DNA of 64,000 nt, taken from JAHEFU01 sp041395205. Lineage in GTDB: Bacteria > 4484-113 > JAFGCY01. The stretch is from assembly GCA_041395205.1 (NCBI GenBank), contig JAWLAZ010000001.1:1302001-1366000 (forward strand). The letters are read 5' to 3'. Position numbers and translations under genes: made by a program. Positions within the stretch are counted from its first letter, which is position 1; every line of letters starts with the position of its first letter. The notes beneath the pieces are model-generated. The model searched no databases and was not told the DNA's origin. It was given only the letters and a program-made list of their open reading frames with translations. Below, piece by piece: positions 37,636-49,800 of this stretch.

Positions 37636-38700
37636 ATGCGCAGTCGCAGGGGTTTTACACTGGTTGAGATGCTGGTCGTGATCGGCATCATCGGACTGCT
37701 GGTGGTGACGCTCGTCCCACTGGTCAAGGGTGCCCAGGTCAAGGCCAAGGAAGCGGCCATCAAGGCCCAGATGTCCGGCATTGAGACGGGGCTTGCCAAC
37801 TATGCCCAGAACCACAACGGCAACTATCCCGGCGTGGCACTGGATGCAATGGCAACCTACCAGGACCATGCGCTGGGTGACCCGGCGTTCTACTCCGCGG
37901 GCGGTGCCGGTTCGCTGGCTCCCGGGGCGGGCCAGATGGTCAACGGCATCCTCGGCGGACCGGGCCATTACAACGGCAGCAGTGCCGGGGTCTTCGAGCA
38001 GATCAAGCAGGTCAAGGACACGCCCTTCAGTGGCAACCAGGATCTGGCCCGCCTGTTCGACACCCTGATCCTGACGGACTCCATGCCGGAGTATCCCGCC
38101 AACCCCTTCGTCACGAATGTCAACACCGCGCAGCGTGACCGCATGCGCAACGTGTTCCGCTTCAACATCAACATCGGCGCTGGCTTCACGCCTTCCGAGG
38201 ATTTCGAACCCAGTGTTCCGAGCCCGGTCGGCTACAACGTCTCGCTGTACTGCTCCGTGAAGGGCGATGCCGGGGTTCCTGGCGTGAGCACCGCCACGGA
38301 TCCCTTTGACAGCGCACGCACGCTGGTGTCCCAGCAGCCTCCGGCCCTGCCGGTGGCGAGCTTCCAGCCCCAGAGCTACATCTTCGGTCCCACCGAGGAC
38401 AAGTTCTTCGCCCCCGGTGACTTCGCCTACGTGCCGGTGCTGAGTTCCAGCACTGCGCCCTTCGGCGATTCCGCCGCGACGATCGAGAATGAGACCTGGA
38501 AGTGGGGTACCAATGTCAGCGGCTACATGCTGTTTGCCTTCGGCGACGCCGGGCATGAGACCCGTGAGTATGAGGACGAGCAGCGCGAGTTCCTGGACAC
38601 CGGCCTGCCGGGTTACGGCAATCCCGGTGTGGATACCCTCTATGAGTGGTATGTGCTGCAGCTCTTTGAGGGCGCGATCTACTACAGCAAGAAGGTCTGA
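37636..38700 (+). CDS. G-like pseudopilin 3
   Basis: A 354-residue pseudopilin with a very short leader, MRSRRG/FTLVEMLVVIG. AGGAG at 37622-37626 favours ATG 37636 over ATG 37606. The helix is followed by NYAQNHNGNYPGVALDAMA and later MPEYPANPF and GDFAYVPVLSS. It is the closest relative in the window of the truncated gene at 63426 (QYAQNHEGNYPGVAIDIMA). It lies 35 bp after G-like 2. Confidence 0.87.
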   Translation: MRSRRGFTLVEMLVVIGIIGLLVVTLVPLVKGAQVKAKEAAIKAQMSGIETGLANYAQNHNGNYPGVALDAMATYQDHALGDPAFYSAGGAGSLAPGAGQMVNGILGGPGHYNGSSAGVFEQIKQVKDTPFSGNQDLARLFDTLILTDSMPEYPANPFVTNVNTAQRDRMRNVFRFNINIGAGFTPSEDFEPSVPSPVGYNVSLYCSVKGDAGVPGVSTATDPFDSARTLVSQQPPALPVASFQPQSYIFGPTEDKFFAPGDFAYVPVLSSSTAPFGDSAATIENETWKWGTNVSGYMLFAFGDAGHETREYEDEQREFLDTGLPGYGNPGVDTLYEWYVLQLFEGAIYYSKKV

Positions 38701-38859
38701 TGAGCCGGCGGCCGCCTGGCCGGCCGCGGATCTGGCGGATTTCCCGCGCCGGGCTTTTGATACAGGCCCCGGCTGGGAATAACAGGTATAGGCACCCGGA
38801 CTGCCATGGGGCAGGGGTAGCTGGCGGGCGGTGCGCGACAGACCGCCCCAGGTGAGCGG

Positions 38860-40719
38860 ATGATCAGAAACAGATACAGACGCAACGGTTTCACACTCAT
38901 CGAGGTGCTGGTGGTCGTGCTCATTGCAGCCATCGTCTTCTCGGTGATGTTCACCGTGCTTGGAACCTCCTTCGAGGTGCTGCGGGTCGGCGAGAGCCGG
39001 GCCCAGCTCAACAACAACACGCGCTCCGCCCTGGACTACATCGTCGATGACATCTCAACCGCGACGATGATCCCGCTGGAGTACGACCGCGACCTCAACG
39101 GTTATCCCGATGACCAGCCCTATCCCGCAGGCGGGCAGGGCTATGATGAGGATGCGGTCTGGCGTGTGGCCTGGCGGGTCAACAACCAGCCGGTGATCAG
39201 TGCGGGCTATTTCCTGAGCTGTGCCTGGAGTGACCGCCTGCGCCTGACGCATCAGTCGCTGGTGGCCCAGACCCCCGGCGGCAGCAACCAGACCTTCGCC
39301 GTGCCCAAGGCCATCCGCCGCGACGGCGCGCGGGAACTTGTCTATTACGACAGCCTGCAGCGTCTCGTGCTGCCGGCCAGTGCTGACATGCCCTACTACC
39401 TCTCCGGGGAATGGGACCGCAACGGCGACAGTGTGTTTGACGCCACTGACCAGCAGAATTCCGGTCCCGGCACCGGCTTCGGTGTGATCGAGGGATATCC
39501 GGACCTCGTGGTTTCCGGTGCTCAGAAGGAAACGGCTGTCCTGGTACAGGATCTGTTCTATGCCTTTGCGGACAGCCCGGACGTCGTGCGCCGTGAGCGC
39601 CAGATCCCGATCAGCGGCAACATCACGCGCATCAAGTACGAATATCTGCATGAAGTGCCCGTCTACCTGTCGCGGGTGAATGGTAGCAATGTCGAGATCT
39701 GCTACCAGAGCCTGCTCGACGGCAGCATCAACTGGATCGCTGCCAATGATGAGCGCAGCAATGAGATGGTAGGCATGGAGCCGATGGTCGACCACTGGGA
39801 AATGCGCCAGATCGACGTGGCCTTCAACGGCACAAATGGCTTCTTCGTGGATGGCCAGACCGGTGCGCAGTACGGTGGTTTCAGCTGGAAGCTGCAGGAT
39901 ACATACCCCGAGGGACATGATCCGCTCAAGCTGACCGGTGACCACGTGGCACCTCCGACCGGTGTGGGTCTGGGCCAGGTCACGGGCGGTGCCCTGACCA
40001 GCGGCTGGAACTGCGCCGTGTTCGACAACATTGATTCCAACGGCGACGGTGTCAATGACAACTCGCCGATTGACCGCCTGGCCTATGTCACGACCAGTGT
40101 CAGCGGCGGCGAGGTGATCGACGGCGGTATCGCGGAGCTGCGTCCTGACATGGAGCGCCTGCACGGTACCGGCTACTATCAGCTGAGCCTCAGCCCCAGT
40201 GGCGTGGGCGATCTCGGTGATGCCGACGGCATTCCCGACGGAGATGGTATTCCCGATGACCCGGTACCCGGCTGGTGGCTGCCCTACATGCGCGCCGTGC
40301 GCGTAACGGTCGTGGCGACCCCGCGTGAGGTGATCGAGGAACGGCGTTCCAAGAGCGGCAAGGTCGGCAAGTCCGGCAGCACCGTGTACTACCGTCTGGA
40401 CAGCCCCGTGCCCTTCTCTGACCAGGGCCGGACCCAGCCGCTGTACAACCAGACCGCGGATTTCATCGGCGTCAACAAGGATCTCGTGATGACCCGCACG
40501 GTGCCGATCAACAGCCCGCTCGTGGAAAGCGGTGCCTATCCCTACTACCTGGAGCTGATGAGCAGCCCGCGTGACAGCCGGATCCAGGAGCGCCGCGTCG
40601 ACCAGAACGTCTTCGATGCCGTGCGGATCCTCTTCCGTGACCCGCTGGATCCGAGCGCGACGATCCGGGCCAGCACTCCCTCGGAGAAGCTGCAGGAAAA
40701 GAACCCGGTATCGAACTGA
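38860..40719 (+). CDS. J-type minor pseudopilin (GspJ/PilW-like), oversized
   Basis: The leader ends RYRRNG/FTLIEVLVVVL (Gly10). The helix then reads SRAQLNNNTRSALDYIVDDI, a typical GspJ/PilW continuation. It has 619 residues, about three times a normal GspJ. Several acidic loops are present: DRDLNGYPDDQP, DSNGDGVNDNSP (near 40030-40065) and DADGIPDGDGIPDDP (near 40222-40260). AGGTGAG precedes ATG 38860. A GC-rich hairpin lies in the 159-bp upstream gap, and a strong terminator follows at 40732. Confidence 0.87.
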   Translation: MIRNRYRRNGFTLIEVLVVVLIAAIVFSVMFTVLGTSFEVLRVGESRAQLNNNTRSALDYIVDDISTATMIPLEYDRDLNGYPDDQPYPAGGQGYDEDAVWRVAWRVNNQPVISAGYFLSCAWSDRLRLTHQSLVAQTPGGSNQTFAVPKAIRRDGARELVYYDSLQRLVLPASADMPYYLSGEWDRNGDSVFDATDQQNSGPGTGFGVIEGYPDLVVSGAQKETAVLVQDLFYAFADSPDVVRRERQIPISGNITRIKYEYLHEVPVYLSRVNGSNVEICYQSLLDGSINWIAANDERSNEMVGMEPMVDHWEMRQIDVAFNGTNGFFVDGQTGAQYGGFSWKLQDTYPEGHDPLKLTGDHVAPPTGVGLGQVTGGALTSGWNCAVFDNIDSNGDGVNDNSPIDRLAYVTTSVSGGEVIDGGIAELRPDMERLHGTGYYQLSLSPSGVGDLGDADGIPDGDGIPDDPVPGWWLPYMRAVRVTVVATPREVIEERRSKSGKVGKSGSTVYYRLDSPVPFSDQGRTQPLYNQTADFIGVNKDLVMTRTVPINSPLVESGAYPYYLELMSSPRDSRIQERRVDQNVFDAVRILFRDPLDPSATIRASTPSEKLQEKNPVSN

Positions 40720-40731
40720 GTTGAACCGAAG

Positions 40732-40766
40732 AAATGGCCCGGCACTGTCCGGGCCATTTTTGCTTT
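40732..40766 (+). terminator. Rho-independent terminator after the J-type gene
   Basis: An 11-bp stem, AAATGGCCCGG/CCGGGCCATTT, with loop CACTGT is followed by TTGCTTTT. It separates the H-I-G-G-G-J genes from the giant K-type gene, implying that the latter has its own promoter in 40767-40847, where I see AT-rich sequence but no convincing -35/-10 pair. Confidence 0.82.
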
Positions 40767-40847
40767 TACTGCACGGATGTAGAGGCTCAATTTTCTATAT
40801 ATATGGTGTAGATTCCCTGCTCTTGGGAATAATAAACTGCGAGGCTT

Positions 40848-43800
40848 ATGCGCAATTACACAAATCTCGTTGGCGGGTGTCATGGGAACGGAAGCGAGTC
40901 CCCAGTCCAGCGCACCCCGGGAACTGATATGACTGAAATATCCAATGGCGGAAACAGGCTCCAGCATCGCGTGCCCGCGCACGGGCGCGGACGCTTGCTG
41001 AGGCGCAGGCCCAGGGGCGTCGTGCTGCTGGCCGTGATCATCTTCGTGGCGCTGCTGCTGCCCCTCGTGACGCTGGTCCTGACCAGCCTCAACACGGAGG
41101 CGGTGAGCACGGCCGAGGCGATCAAGGGCCACAAGCTCGACCTGGCCAGCCAGAAGGCGCTCAACGATGCGATCTCCCTGGTTGTCCAGCAGAAGAACCT
41201 GCCTGACTACTACAACTCCGCGACGCAGCCGGCCACGGCCGTGGTCGTGCTGGATCCGGTCACGGGCTTCCGCCGCGACCAGGTGCCTGACAGCGGAGTG
41301 GTCGGTGCCTCCGGTCTCGACGACGTGCTGGGCACGGGCGATGACTACTGGACCAGCCCGCGCGGCGACCGCAGCGTGCTGCCCACGGACGTCTACGACC
41401 ACGTGCGCAACTACGACTTCGACTTCAGCTTCAACCAGATGCACTCCCCGACCTACCTCGGTCAGCCCTCGCTGCTGGCGGCCTCCAACCGCTACAACGG
41501 CGTGAGCCCGAACACCGGCGAGACGATCTGGCTGTTCAACCCCTACCTGGCGGTGGCGGTTGACGACGATGCCGACGGCGTTGACGACGGCTATGATCCC
41601 GCCGATGCCGGTGGTGATCCCTTCGACGGCAAGGAGGCAATCCTGTATGGGACGGGTGCCTTCCCGAATGCTGACGAGCCGCGCCTGGGTGGGCCCGGAA
41701 GCCCCGTCGAGCGTGATCTTGACAATGGCAACAACATCCGCGAGTACATGCTCAACTCACGCATCGCCATCTACGAGAGCGTCTTCACCGACCTTGACCG
41801 CGGTCCGGTGCCGACGGACCTGCTGAAGAGCTACGCGGACGTGACGGATGAGGCCGGACGCCTCAACCTCAACATCTTCTGCAAGAAGATCCGCGTGCTG
41901 ATGCCCGAATCCGCCGACCTCGACTACAACCTCGAGGGACTGGCAACCAACGACTTCAACTACAACGAGGAGCTCGGAGAGATCGGCTTCAAGTGGGTTG
42001 ACAACCCGCTGTTCCCCGACCGCCTGACCGTTGACCGCTGGAATTACAACATCCCCGGTGGTACGGTTTCCTCCCCCGGGCAGATCGACTACGGCACGCT
42101 CAATCCGCTGACCGGCGTGCCGGACCCGACCCCGGACGGCTACTCCTGGCCGGACCTCGGCGAGAGCGTCCAGCACTACTACGAGGGTGACACGGACGGC
42201 GACGGGATTTCCGAGGGCAACGAGGCCGCGCGTCGCAGTGTCGAGATGTTGATGACCCTGCCGGGTGTCGACCTTGAGCTGGCGCTCAACATCATGGAGT
42301 TCCTCAACCCCAGCCAGGATGCGCTGAACGCGATTGACACCGGTTATGCCGACGGCAGCGTCGAGCCGAACATCGACCCGACGACCGGCCCCGCCGGCTA
42401 CCGCTGGGACGCCGCCAACGTCACCCCGCCGCTGAGTGCGCTCGGGATCAACCTCGCCGGCGGCACGATCGGCGACATCTACTGGGACTTCACCGCCAGC
42501 GATGTTGACGACATGCCCCTGCCGCAGCCCTTCGCGCTCTCCAGCCTGGACCAGCTCCTGAACGTGCCCGGCATGACCCGCGCCAAGTTCAACCGCCTGA
42601 AGGAGCACCTGACGATCCACAGCTATGACACGAACGTGATCGGCACCTACATCACCGATGTCGGTCCCGACGCCGATCTTGTCAACGCCTATGAGGCCGG
42701 CGACCCGTTCTTCTTCGGGCAGCAGCGCCGCGATGTGCCGGATGAGCTGCGCGATCTTGACAACGTGAATGACCTGCGCTGGGACATCACCGCCACCGCC
42801 AGCGGCTTCTCGCTGGAGGACTACCGCGACCGTGCCGAGGAGATGTACGCCTACATCCGCGAGCACCTGCCCAGCACCAACTTCCGCAAGATCACCCTGC
42901 CGGTCGTCGACCGTGACGGCCGCAGCGGCGCTTCCGACCACATGACCCCCAATGACGACCCGCGCTACGATCCGACCGCGGGCGGCCTGCTGGTTCCGCA
43001 CCGCGATGCGGAGGCCAACCCCTATAACGTCGGCGCCTTCGGCCACCAGTTCCCGACGAGTGATGAGGCCTTCACGAACCACACCGGCTACCCGGCCCTG
43101 AACCCCGAGTTCAGTCTGGACAGCTGCCTCTCGATCGTGCTCTACCGCAACGGCACGCCCTTCATCGCCGACGACTACACCTACGACTGGAACGGGCTCG
43201 ATCCGAACACCCACCCCGCCAGCCCGGGCATCGGCAACCTGTTCGCCGGCGGCGCGTTCTTCTTCATTGAGCGCATCTTCGGCGCCTTCGGCGGCGGCTT
43301 CAGCTTCGAGCCCAACAACAACCCGCCGGACGGCTTCGACTTCGTGACGCTTGCCAACACGAACAACGTCAACCCGCTGGTCACGCCCCACGGCCCCGGC
43401 GTGTTCACCGCTGCCAACCTGTTCAATCCCGGTACCTTCGACAGTGCCGCGGACCTGCTGCAGGTGCCGCTCTACGAGTTCAGCAGCATGAGCGTGAGCC
43501 TGATGGCGGATCCGCCCTCGGACTTCCGTGATCCCGCCGTCAACCCCAACGGCATCGTCAGCTACTACGCGACCTTCAGCGACGTGGTGCCGGTGAGCTG
43601 GTACCTTGACAACGTCACCGGGCCCGACGGCAACCTTGGCACGGCTGACGACCCGGCCCAGGACGTGGTGCTGTACATGCTGTACTTCAACCATGCCAAC
43701 CGCCCGGGCGTCTTCCCCAGCGCCGGCGGCCCCTACGACGCCGGCACGCTCAGCCCCGACACCGTGCAGATCCCGCTCACGGCGCAGCAGATCCGCTCAG

Positions 43801-46800
43801 TCAGCCCGGTCTTCCCCGGCATGACCGGCAACGTCACGATCCAGGCCTATGACAACTTCAACAACCTGGACGTGCTCGGTCCCGACTTCACGAATGCCCC
43901 GGCCTTCGCCTCCACGCTCGGACCGCTGGGCGCGGTGGGCAGCCTCGGCCGCAACTACACCTTCAACAACGTGCCCTTCCCGATCGGCGGGGCCGTGAAT
44001 GACACGGATGGCAACTGGCGTCCCAACGAGAACACGGCCTGGAACACCGGTGCCGCGCCCGCGGAATGGCCGGGCTGGGCCTGGACCGGCGAGGGTGACC
44101 CCTACGCCACCGGCCGCATCCTCGCCTACCGCTGGGATGACAATGCCAACGAACCCTACGCCCCCGAGCTGCGCGCTGACGACGTGACCAAGGTCTTCCT
44201 GCAGCACAACACCGAGGCCGCGATCCCCTTCGCGGTGAACATCCTCCCGGTGCGCACCGGCGGCGATACATATGACATCTACTCCAGCTTCGGCGGCGCG
44301 GACACCACCGGCGGCGGCAGCTACCTGCTGTTCGACTGGGAGTACCGCGACACGCTGGGACCGGATGACGACCCGGATGACTTCGACGGCACCTGGCCCG
44401 TGGAGCAGCCCGGCCAGCTGATCAACAACCCGATCCAGATCCGCGTCAACCCGGAGGGCAACGTCGTCACGCTGCACATGTACGACCTGCGTGACTTCGT
44501 CGATTCCAGCGGCCCGCTGCCGATCGCGAGCGGCACGCCTGCGCTGCCCGGCAACGTCTTCGCCGGCGGCCGCGTGCAGACCACGCCGCTGGATGGCGGA
44601 ACCTTCCCCGTGGACTACGGCGGCGGCTACCCGCCGGTGCCGACCACCGGCTATGCCACAGACAGCGCCGTGATCAGCCCGATCGAGACCGCCGCCGGCT
44701 TCCAGGCGCAGGTCGCCAGCCACGAGGTCTCGGTGTTTGACAATGACACCAGTGTCGAGGTCGAGATGTCCGCTGCGGGCGGCGACCTCAACTACAACTG
44801 GGAGCTGCGTGTGCTGGACGCCACGCTTGGCAACGGTGCCGGCGGCCCCTACCAGGGTCCCGACGGAGCCGGTGCGATCGCCGGCTTCCCGGGCCTCGGC
44901 TTCCCGCCGCGTCCCTCACGCGTGACCGCCCCCGGTGTGGACTACGCCGCGGGTGAGCTCGCAGCCGGCACGCTGCTCACCGTGGGTGGCAGCAGCAGCA
45001 GCCCCGAATGGAATGCCTTCTTCGATCCGAGCGGCCTGCCGAACAACACCGAGTACTGGCTGCGCCTCGTCGTCACCGAGAACGGCGGCGCGACGGACGT
45101 GGTGTTCAGCAAGCTCGTCAAGGATGACGAGGCCTCGAGCAGCACCGGCACCGCGATCCCGCCGGAGATGAACGCCAGCATCACCCTGCGCGAGCTGGGC
45201 GAGAGCCGCCTCGGCTTCACCGCCAGCGCCAGCGTGGACGGCGGCCGGGACGGCTATGGCTACTACTGGGTCGTGACCCGGCCCCGCTTCGAAGGTTCCG
45301 GCAACCACGTGCTTGACCTCGTGACCCCGGTCCAGACCGTCGATGCCGCGGCCCCGATCGTCAACCTCGACAGCCTGACCACCGGTGGCAGCGCAGTCAG
45401 CGCCACCGTGCAGATGCGCTCCAACGAGGCCAGCCCGAGCTTCGAGTTCAGCCAGCTGGACAACTATGACAACGAAACCGGCGCGGCCGGGCCGGACGGC
45501 ATCCCCGATGCCCAGGGTGTGTACTTCATCCACTGCTTCGTGCTCGACCGCAACAACCTGCTGCCCGCCGCCGGGCAGTCCTTCATCGCCCATGACGTGG
45601 CGCAGATCGTGCTGAGCAATCTCGGCACGGGCGGCAGCGGCCTGCCTGACACCAGCGGCATCGCCCGCACGCCGATGGCGGTGCTGGCGGCCATCCCGCC
45701 GGGCAACAGCAGCACCCCGCTCGCCGTGAACAACACCGCGGCCGGCGGCGCTGACCCGCCCTACATCGGCAGCGTGACCCTGGCCCCGGCCATCGAACCC
45801 GACATCGCCGCCAACGGCCAGGCGATCGTGATCCGCGGCTTTAACATGGACCCGGTTGCCAGCAACAACACCGTGCACTTCGCCGGCGGCGTGAGTGCGG
45901 CCGGTGCGGGAATCACCCCGCCCAGCGGCATTGATGTCCTGAACATCGGCGGCACGCCCTACGGCCAGCAGGAACTGACGGTGCGTGTCCCCGACGGCGC
46001 CCGCACGGGCTTCATCACCATTGAAACCCCGGGCGGCACCAGTGACCGCCGCTACATCTTCCAGACCGGCTTCAACGTGACCTTCGACCTGATCGGCAGC
46101 CTGTCGCTGAATGACGCCGCCTACCTGCAGTACGATCTGGACTTCCAGGGCGACGGCGACATTGACTACAGCTTCAGCACGCTGAGCAACCCCTCGGCCG
46201 GCCGCCAGCTGATCGGCACCAGCCAGGGTATCACCCATGACTATGCCGCCGACGGCATCGGCAACTACAACGCGACCCTCACGGTCAAGGACCTCATCAG
46301 CGGGCGCGTGGCCGTCAGCCACCAGCTCGTGATGATCCACGACCGCGCCAATGTCAGCGGCAGCAACCTCGTGCTGGCCGGCGGCATCATCAACGCCGTC
46401 AACCTGGCGGGTACGCCGAGCTTCACGGATCCGGGTGCGAACTTCGTGTCCTCCGGCGTGCTGCCGGGCGACCTGGTGACCAACCTGACGAGCGGTTCCA
46501 CCACGGCGGTCGTGAGCGTGGTTTCCCAGACGGAACTGGCCTGCGGCAATCTCAGCAGCGGCTGGACCCCCGGCGATGCCTACAGCGTCAGCCGTTTCGT
46601 CGACACCAACGGTGCCTATGGCATCCTTGCCAACATCTGGCCCGATGTCGACACCCGCACCGCCAGCTTCAACCCGCAGCCCGGCAGCGGTCTCGGTTTC
46701 CGCAGCGCGATCGGCGGCATCAACACCGCTCTGGCGCGCCGCAAGTGGCAGATCGACCTGAACGGCACGAACGGCAGCCGCGGCGGTGAGCAGGTCACGG

Positions 46801-49800
46801 CCGGCAACGCCAGCAGCAACCAGCCCTCGGGCACGGTGCTGATCGACAGCGGCAACAACTTCGCCCAGGCCGGCAGCGGCGGCGTCAGCAACGGCGATCT
46901 CGTGATCAACGTCACCGACGGTTCCTCCGCCAATGTGCGCGACGTCGTGAGCGGTACCGAGCTGGCGCTCAGCAACCCCGCTGACCCGAGCTTCAGCACC
47001 GGTCTGACCGGCGGCGTGGGCGTGACCCGCGTCGGCAATGCCACCGCGGCCGATGCCACGGGAGTGACGCTCACCGATGCCGGCTACGACTTCGTCGGTG
47101 CCACCAACGGACCGGCGCAGGGCGGCATCATGCCCGGCGACACCATCGAGAACCTGCGCACCGGTGCCACCGGCACGGTGCTCACCATCGCCGTCGGCAC
47201 CCTGACCAGCACCCCGCTGGCGGGTGGCGCACCTGACAACGAGTGGCAGATCGGCGACGCCTGGCGCGTGGTGATCCCCGCCAACCAGTTCCGCGTCGGC
47301 TACGAGTATGAGATCTTCAGTGAGAACGGCTTCAACGGCCGGGCCTGGGCGGACGCGACCTACGCGGACTTCAATGCCCCCGTGGAGTTCCACATCAACA
47401 TGAACTATCCCTTCGACCTCTCCAGCGCGGCCGCCGCGGCGAGCTTCGTGGAATTCGACTGGGACAACAACGGCAGCGTTGACCAGACCGTCTTCGTGGC
47501 GGACACCACCCGTGGTGACGGCACGCAGAACGGCCTCGAGGTCGAGAACCTGATCGTGACCCGTGCCTTCACGGCCGGTCCCGAGCTGAATGCCAATGGC
47601 TACACCGTTGGCCGCTACTGGGTCAACTCCTTCGCGGCGGGTCAGACGGCCGTCGAGCGCTACGGCGGCGGCGCGGGCTTCGTGCTGCCGGTGGTGCGTG
47701 TGGGCCGTGACGACTACGACACGGATCTGAGCACCCTCAACGTGGCCAGCTGGGACAACAGCCGCGAGCACCGCGTGACCTTCACGGCGCTCTATCAGAC
47801 CTTCGCCAGCCTGACTGACAACCCGCTGCCGGGCAGCACCAACAATGCGACCCGCCAGTACGAGGCCGTTGACCAGCTCTACGTGCCGCGTGGCGATGCA
47901 CAGTTCGCGACCAGCCTCACGAGCTGGGTCAGCTACAGCGCGCCCTTCGTCACGAGCAACATCCCCGGCATCACGACCATGCGCCACCAGTCGGTGCACG
48001 GTGAGGGCAACAGCTTCAACTGGCTGTCCGATGCCAATGCCAACACGCAGTGGAACAATGACGGTTCCGAGAGCCCGCAGGACGGCAACCCGAGCACGAC
48101 CTACGAGTACAGCGTCGCCAACGGCTTCAACAACTGGAATGATGTCCCGCTCAACGTGCGCGGTGCCAGCTTCCCGCAGGCCGCCCCGAACGTGGGCCGC
48201 CCGCAGCCCAACGGCGTGTTCGACTACTACACCGCCCGCCGCGGCGTGTACAACGGCTGGGCCTGGAACAGCGACGTGCTGCCCTCCGCCCAGCGCAGCT
48301 TCAGCTTCGACAGCCAGGCCGTGTTCGTCGGCGACCGCAACGGCTCCTCGAGCCCAGAGCGCCGCGCCCTCGGTGTCGACATCTACGTTGACTCCATCGT
48401 CGCCAGCAACTCCGACTCGGTGCGCTTCACGGCCTTCCCGGCCGGCGGTGCCAACGAGTTCAACGCCTACACCTACCGCTGGTTCGTCGAGTATGACAAC
48501 GGCGGCGGCTTCCAGCCCGTGGATCTTGACAACAACGGCGGCACCACGCCTCCGCTCTCGGCCTCGGTCTCCAGCCCGATCCTGCTGCCCTACGAGGACA
48601 TCCAGGATGAGGCCTTCTGGGTGCCGGGTGACAGCGGTGCGGGTGCCTGGCGCGTCTGGGTCGAGCTCAGCGACGGCAGCGGTGTGGTGCAGTCGGCCCT
48701 GAAGACCTTCACGGTCGTTGAGCCGCCGCACACCGTGCACGTGATGGCCACCCCGCCGAGCGGCAGCACCGGTGAGTTCATCGAGTTCTGGGTCGCGGCC
48801 GACGGCGGCAGCCCGGGCTACGACCTCGAGATCGACTACGACGGCGACACCGTCTTCGATGACCTGGTGACTGTCGGCGACGGCAGCGTCCAGATCTTCG
48901 GCAACGTCTACAGCCAGCCCGGCACCTACACGGTGGCGGTCCGCTCCACGGATGCCTCGGGCAATGTCGCCAACGACACCACCACGGTGACCGTCGCCGA
49001 CGACATCCCGCTCTGGGGTGACCTGCTGGTCAACCCGCCGAGCGGAGTGGCTCCGTTCATCGTGGACGTGCACTACGCCGTCAGCGGCGGCCGCAGGCTG
49101 GCTGATGACGGTTACAACATCAACATCTCCCTGCTCGACGGCAGTGGTGCCAGCCAGGGCAGCGTCAGCCGCTCCGCAGCGGACAGCTTCGGCGGCGACG
49201 GTCCGGATGACCCGCGCCTGCCGGGTGGCAATGACGAACCCGCGACCTTCGTGGTGCCCTCCGCCGGAACCTACACGGTGCAGATGACCGTCAGTGACAA
49301 CGCCGGTGGCGTGGTCACGGTCAACGACAGCGTGTTCGCCGACGGCTACATGACCCCGATCGAATACGGCAACACCGCCCCGCGTGTCGTCACCGACCGC
49401 GAGGGCCGGCCGATGCACGCGGTGCGCATCTGGACCGATCCGCACCTGACACTCAGCGACGACACCACGCAGGCCTTCCTGAACAAGCCTGATGCCGAGG
49501 GCCGCGGCGGCCGCCTGCTGGAGGCCGACCTGCAGGTCTTCGGTGACATCGTCGGCGCTGACCCGAACCAGTCCTTCCGCTCAATCGGCATGCATGCCGC
49601 GAAGGATCCGCTGGATGCCCCGCAGTGGGAAGCCAGCTACGGCGGCAACTTCCTCGCCGACCCGACGCTGACCGACTACTACGACACCTACACCGAGGGC
49701 CGCGTGAACATCAACACGGCCTCCGAGGAGGTGCTGACCGCGCTGTTCCGCAAGATCATCACCAACCGTGCATATCGCTTCGACGTGACGGATGACCTTG

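Noticed and set aside
40767..40930. Possible riboswitch (cyclic di-GMP type) before the giant K-type gene
   Set aside because: The leader is long and structured-looking, but I could not match the conserved GEMM core bases, so no riboswitch is called.
44916..49445. 1,509-codon open frame on the minus strand
   Set aside because: It lies wholly antisense to the giant K-type gene. High GC at codon third positions leaves the complementary frame free of stops; the translation is Val/Gly/His-rich with no domain or ribosome site.
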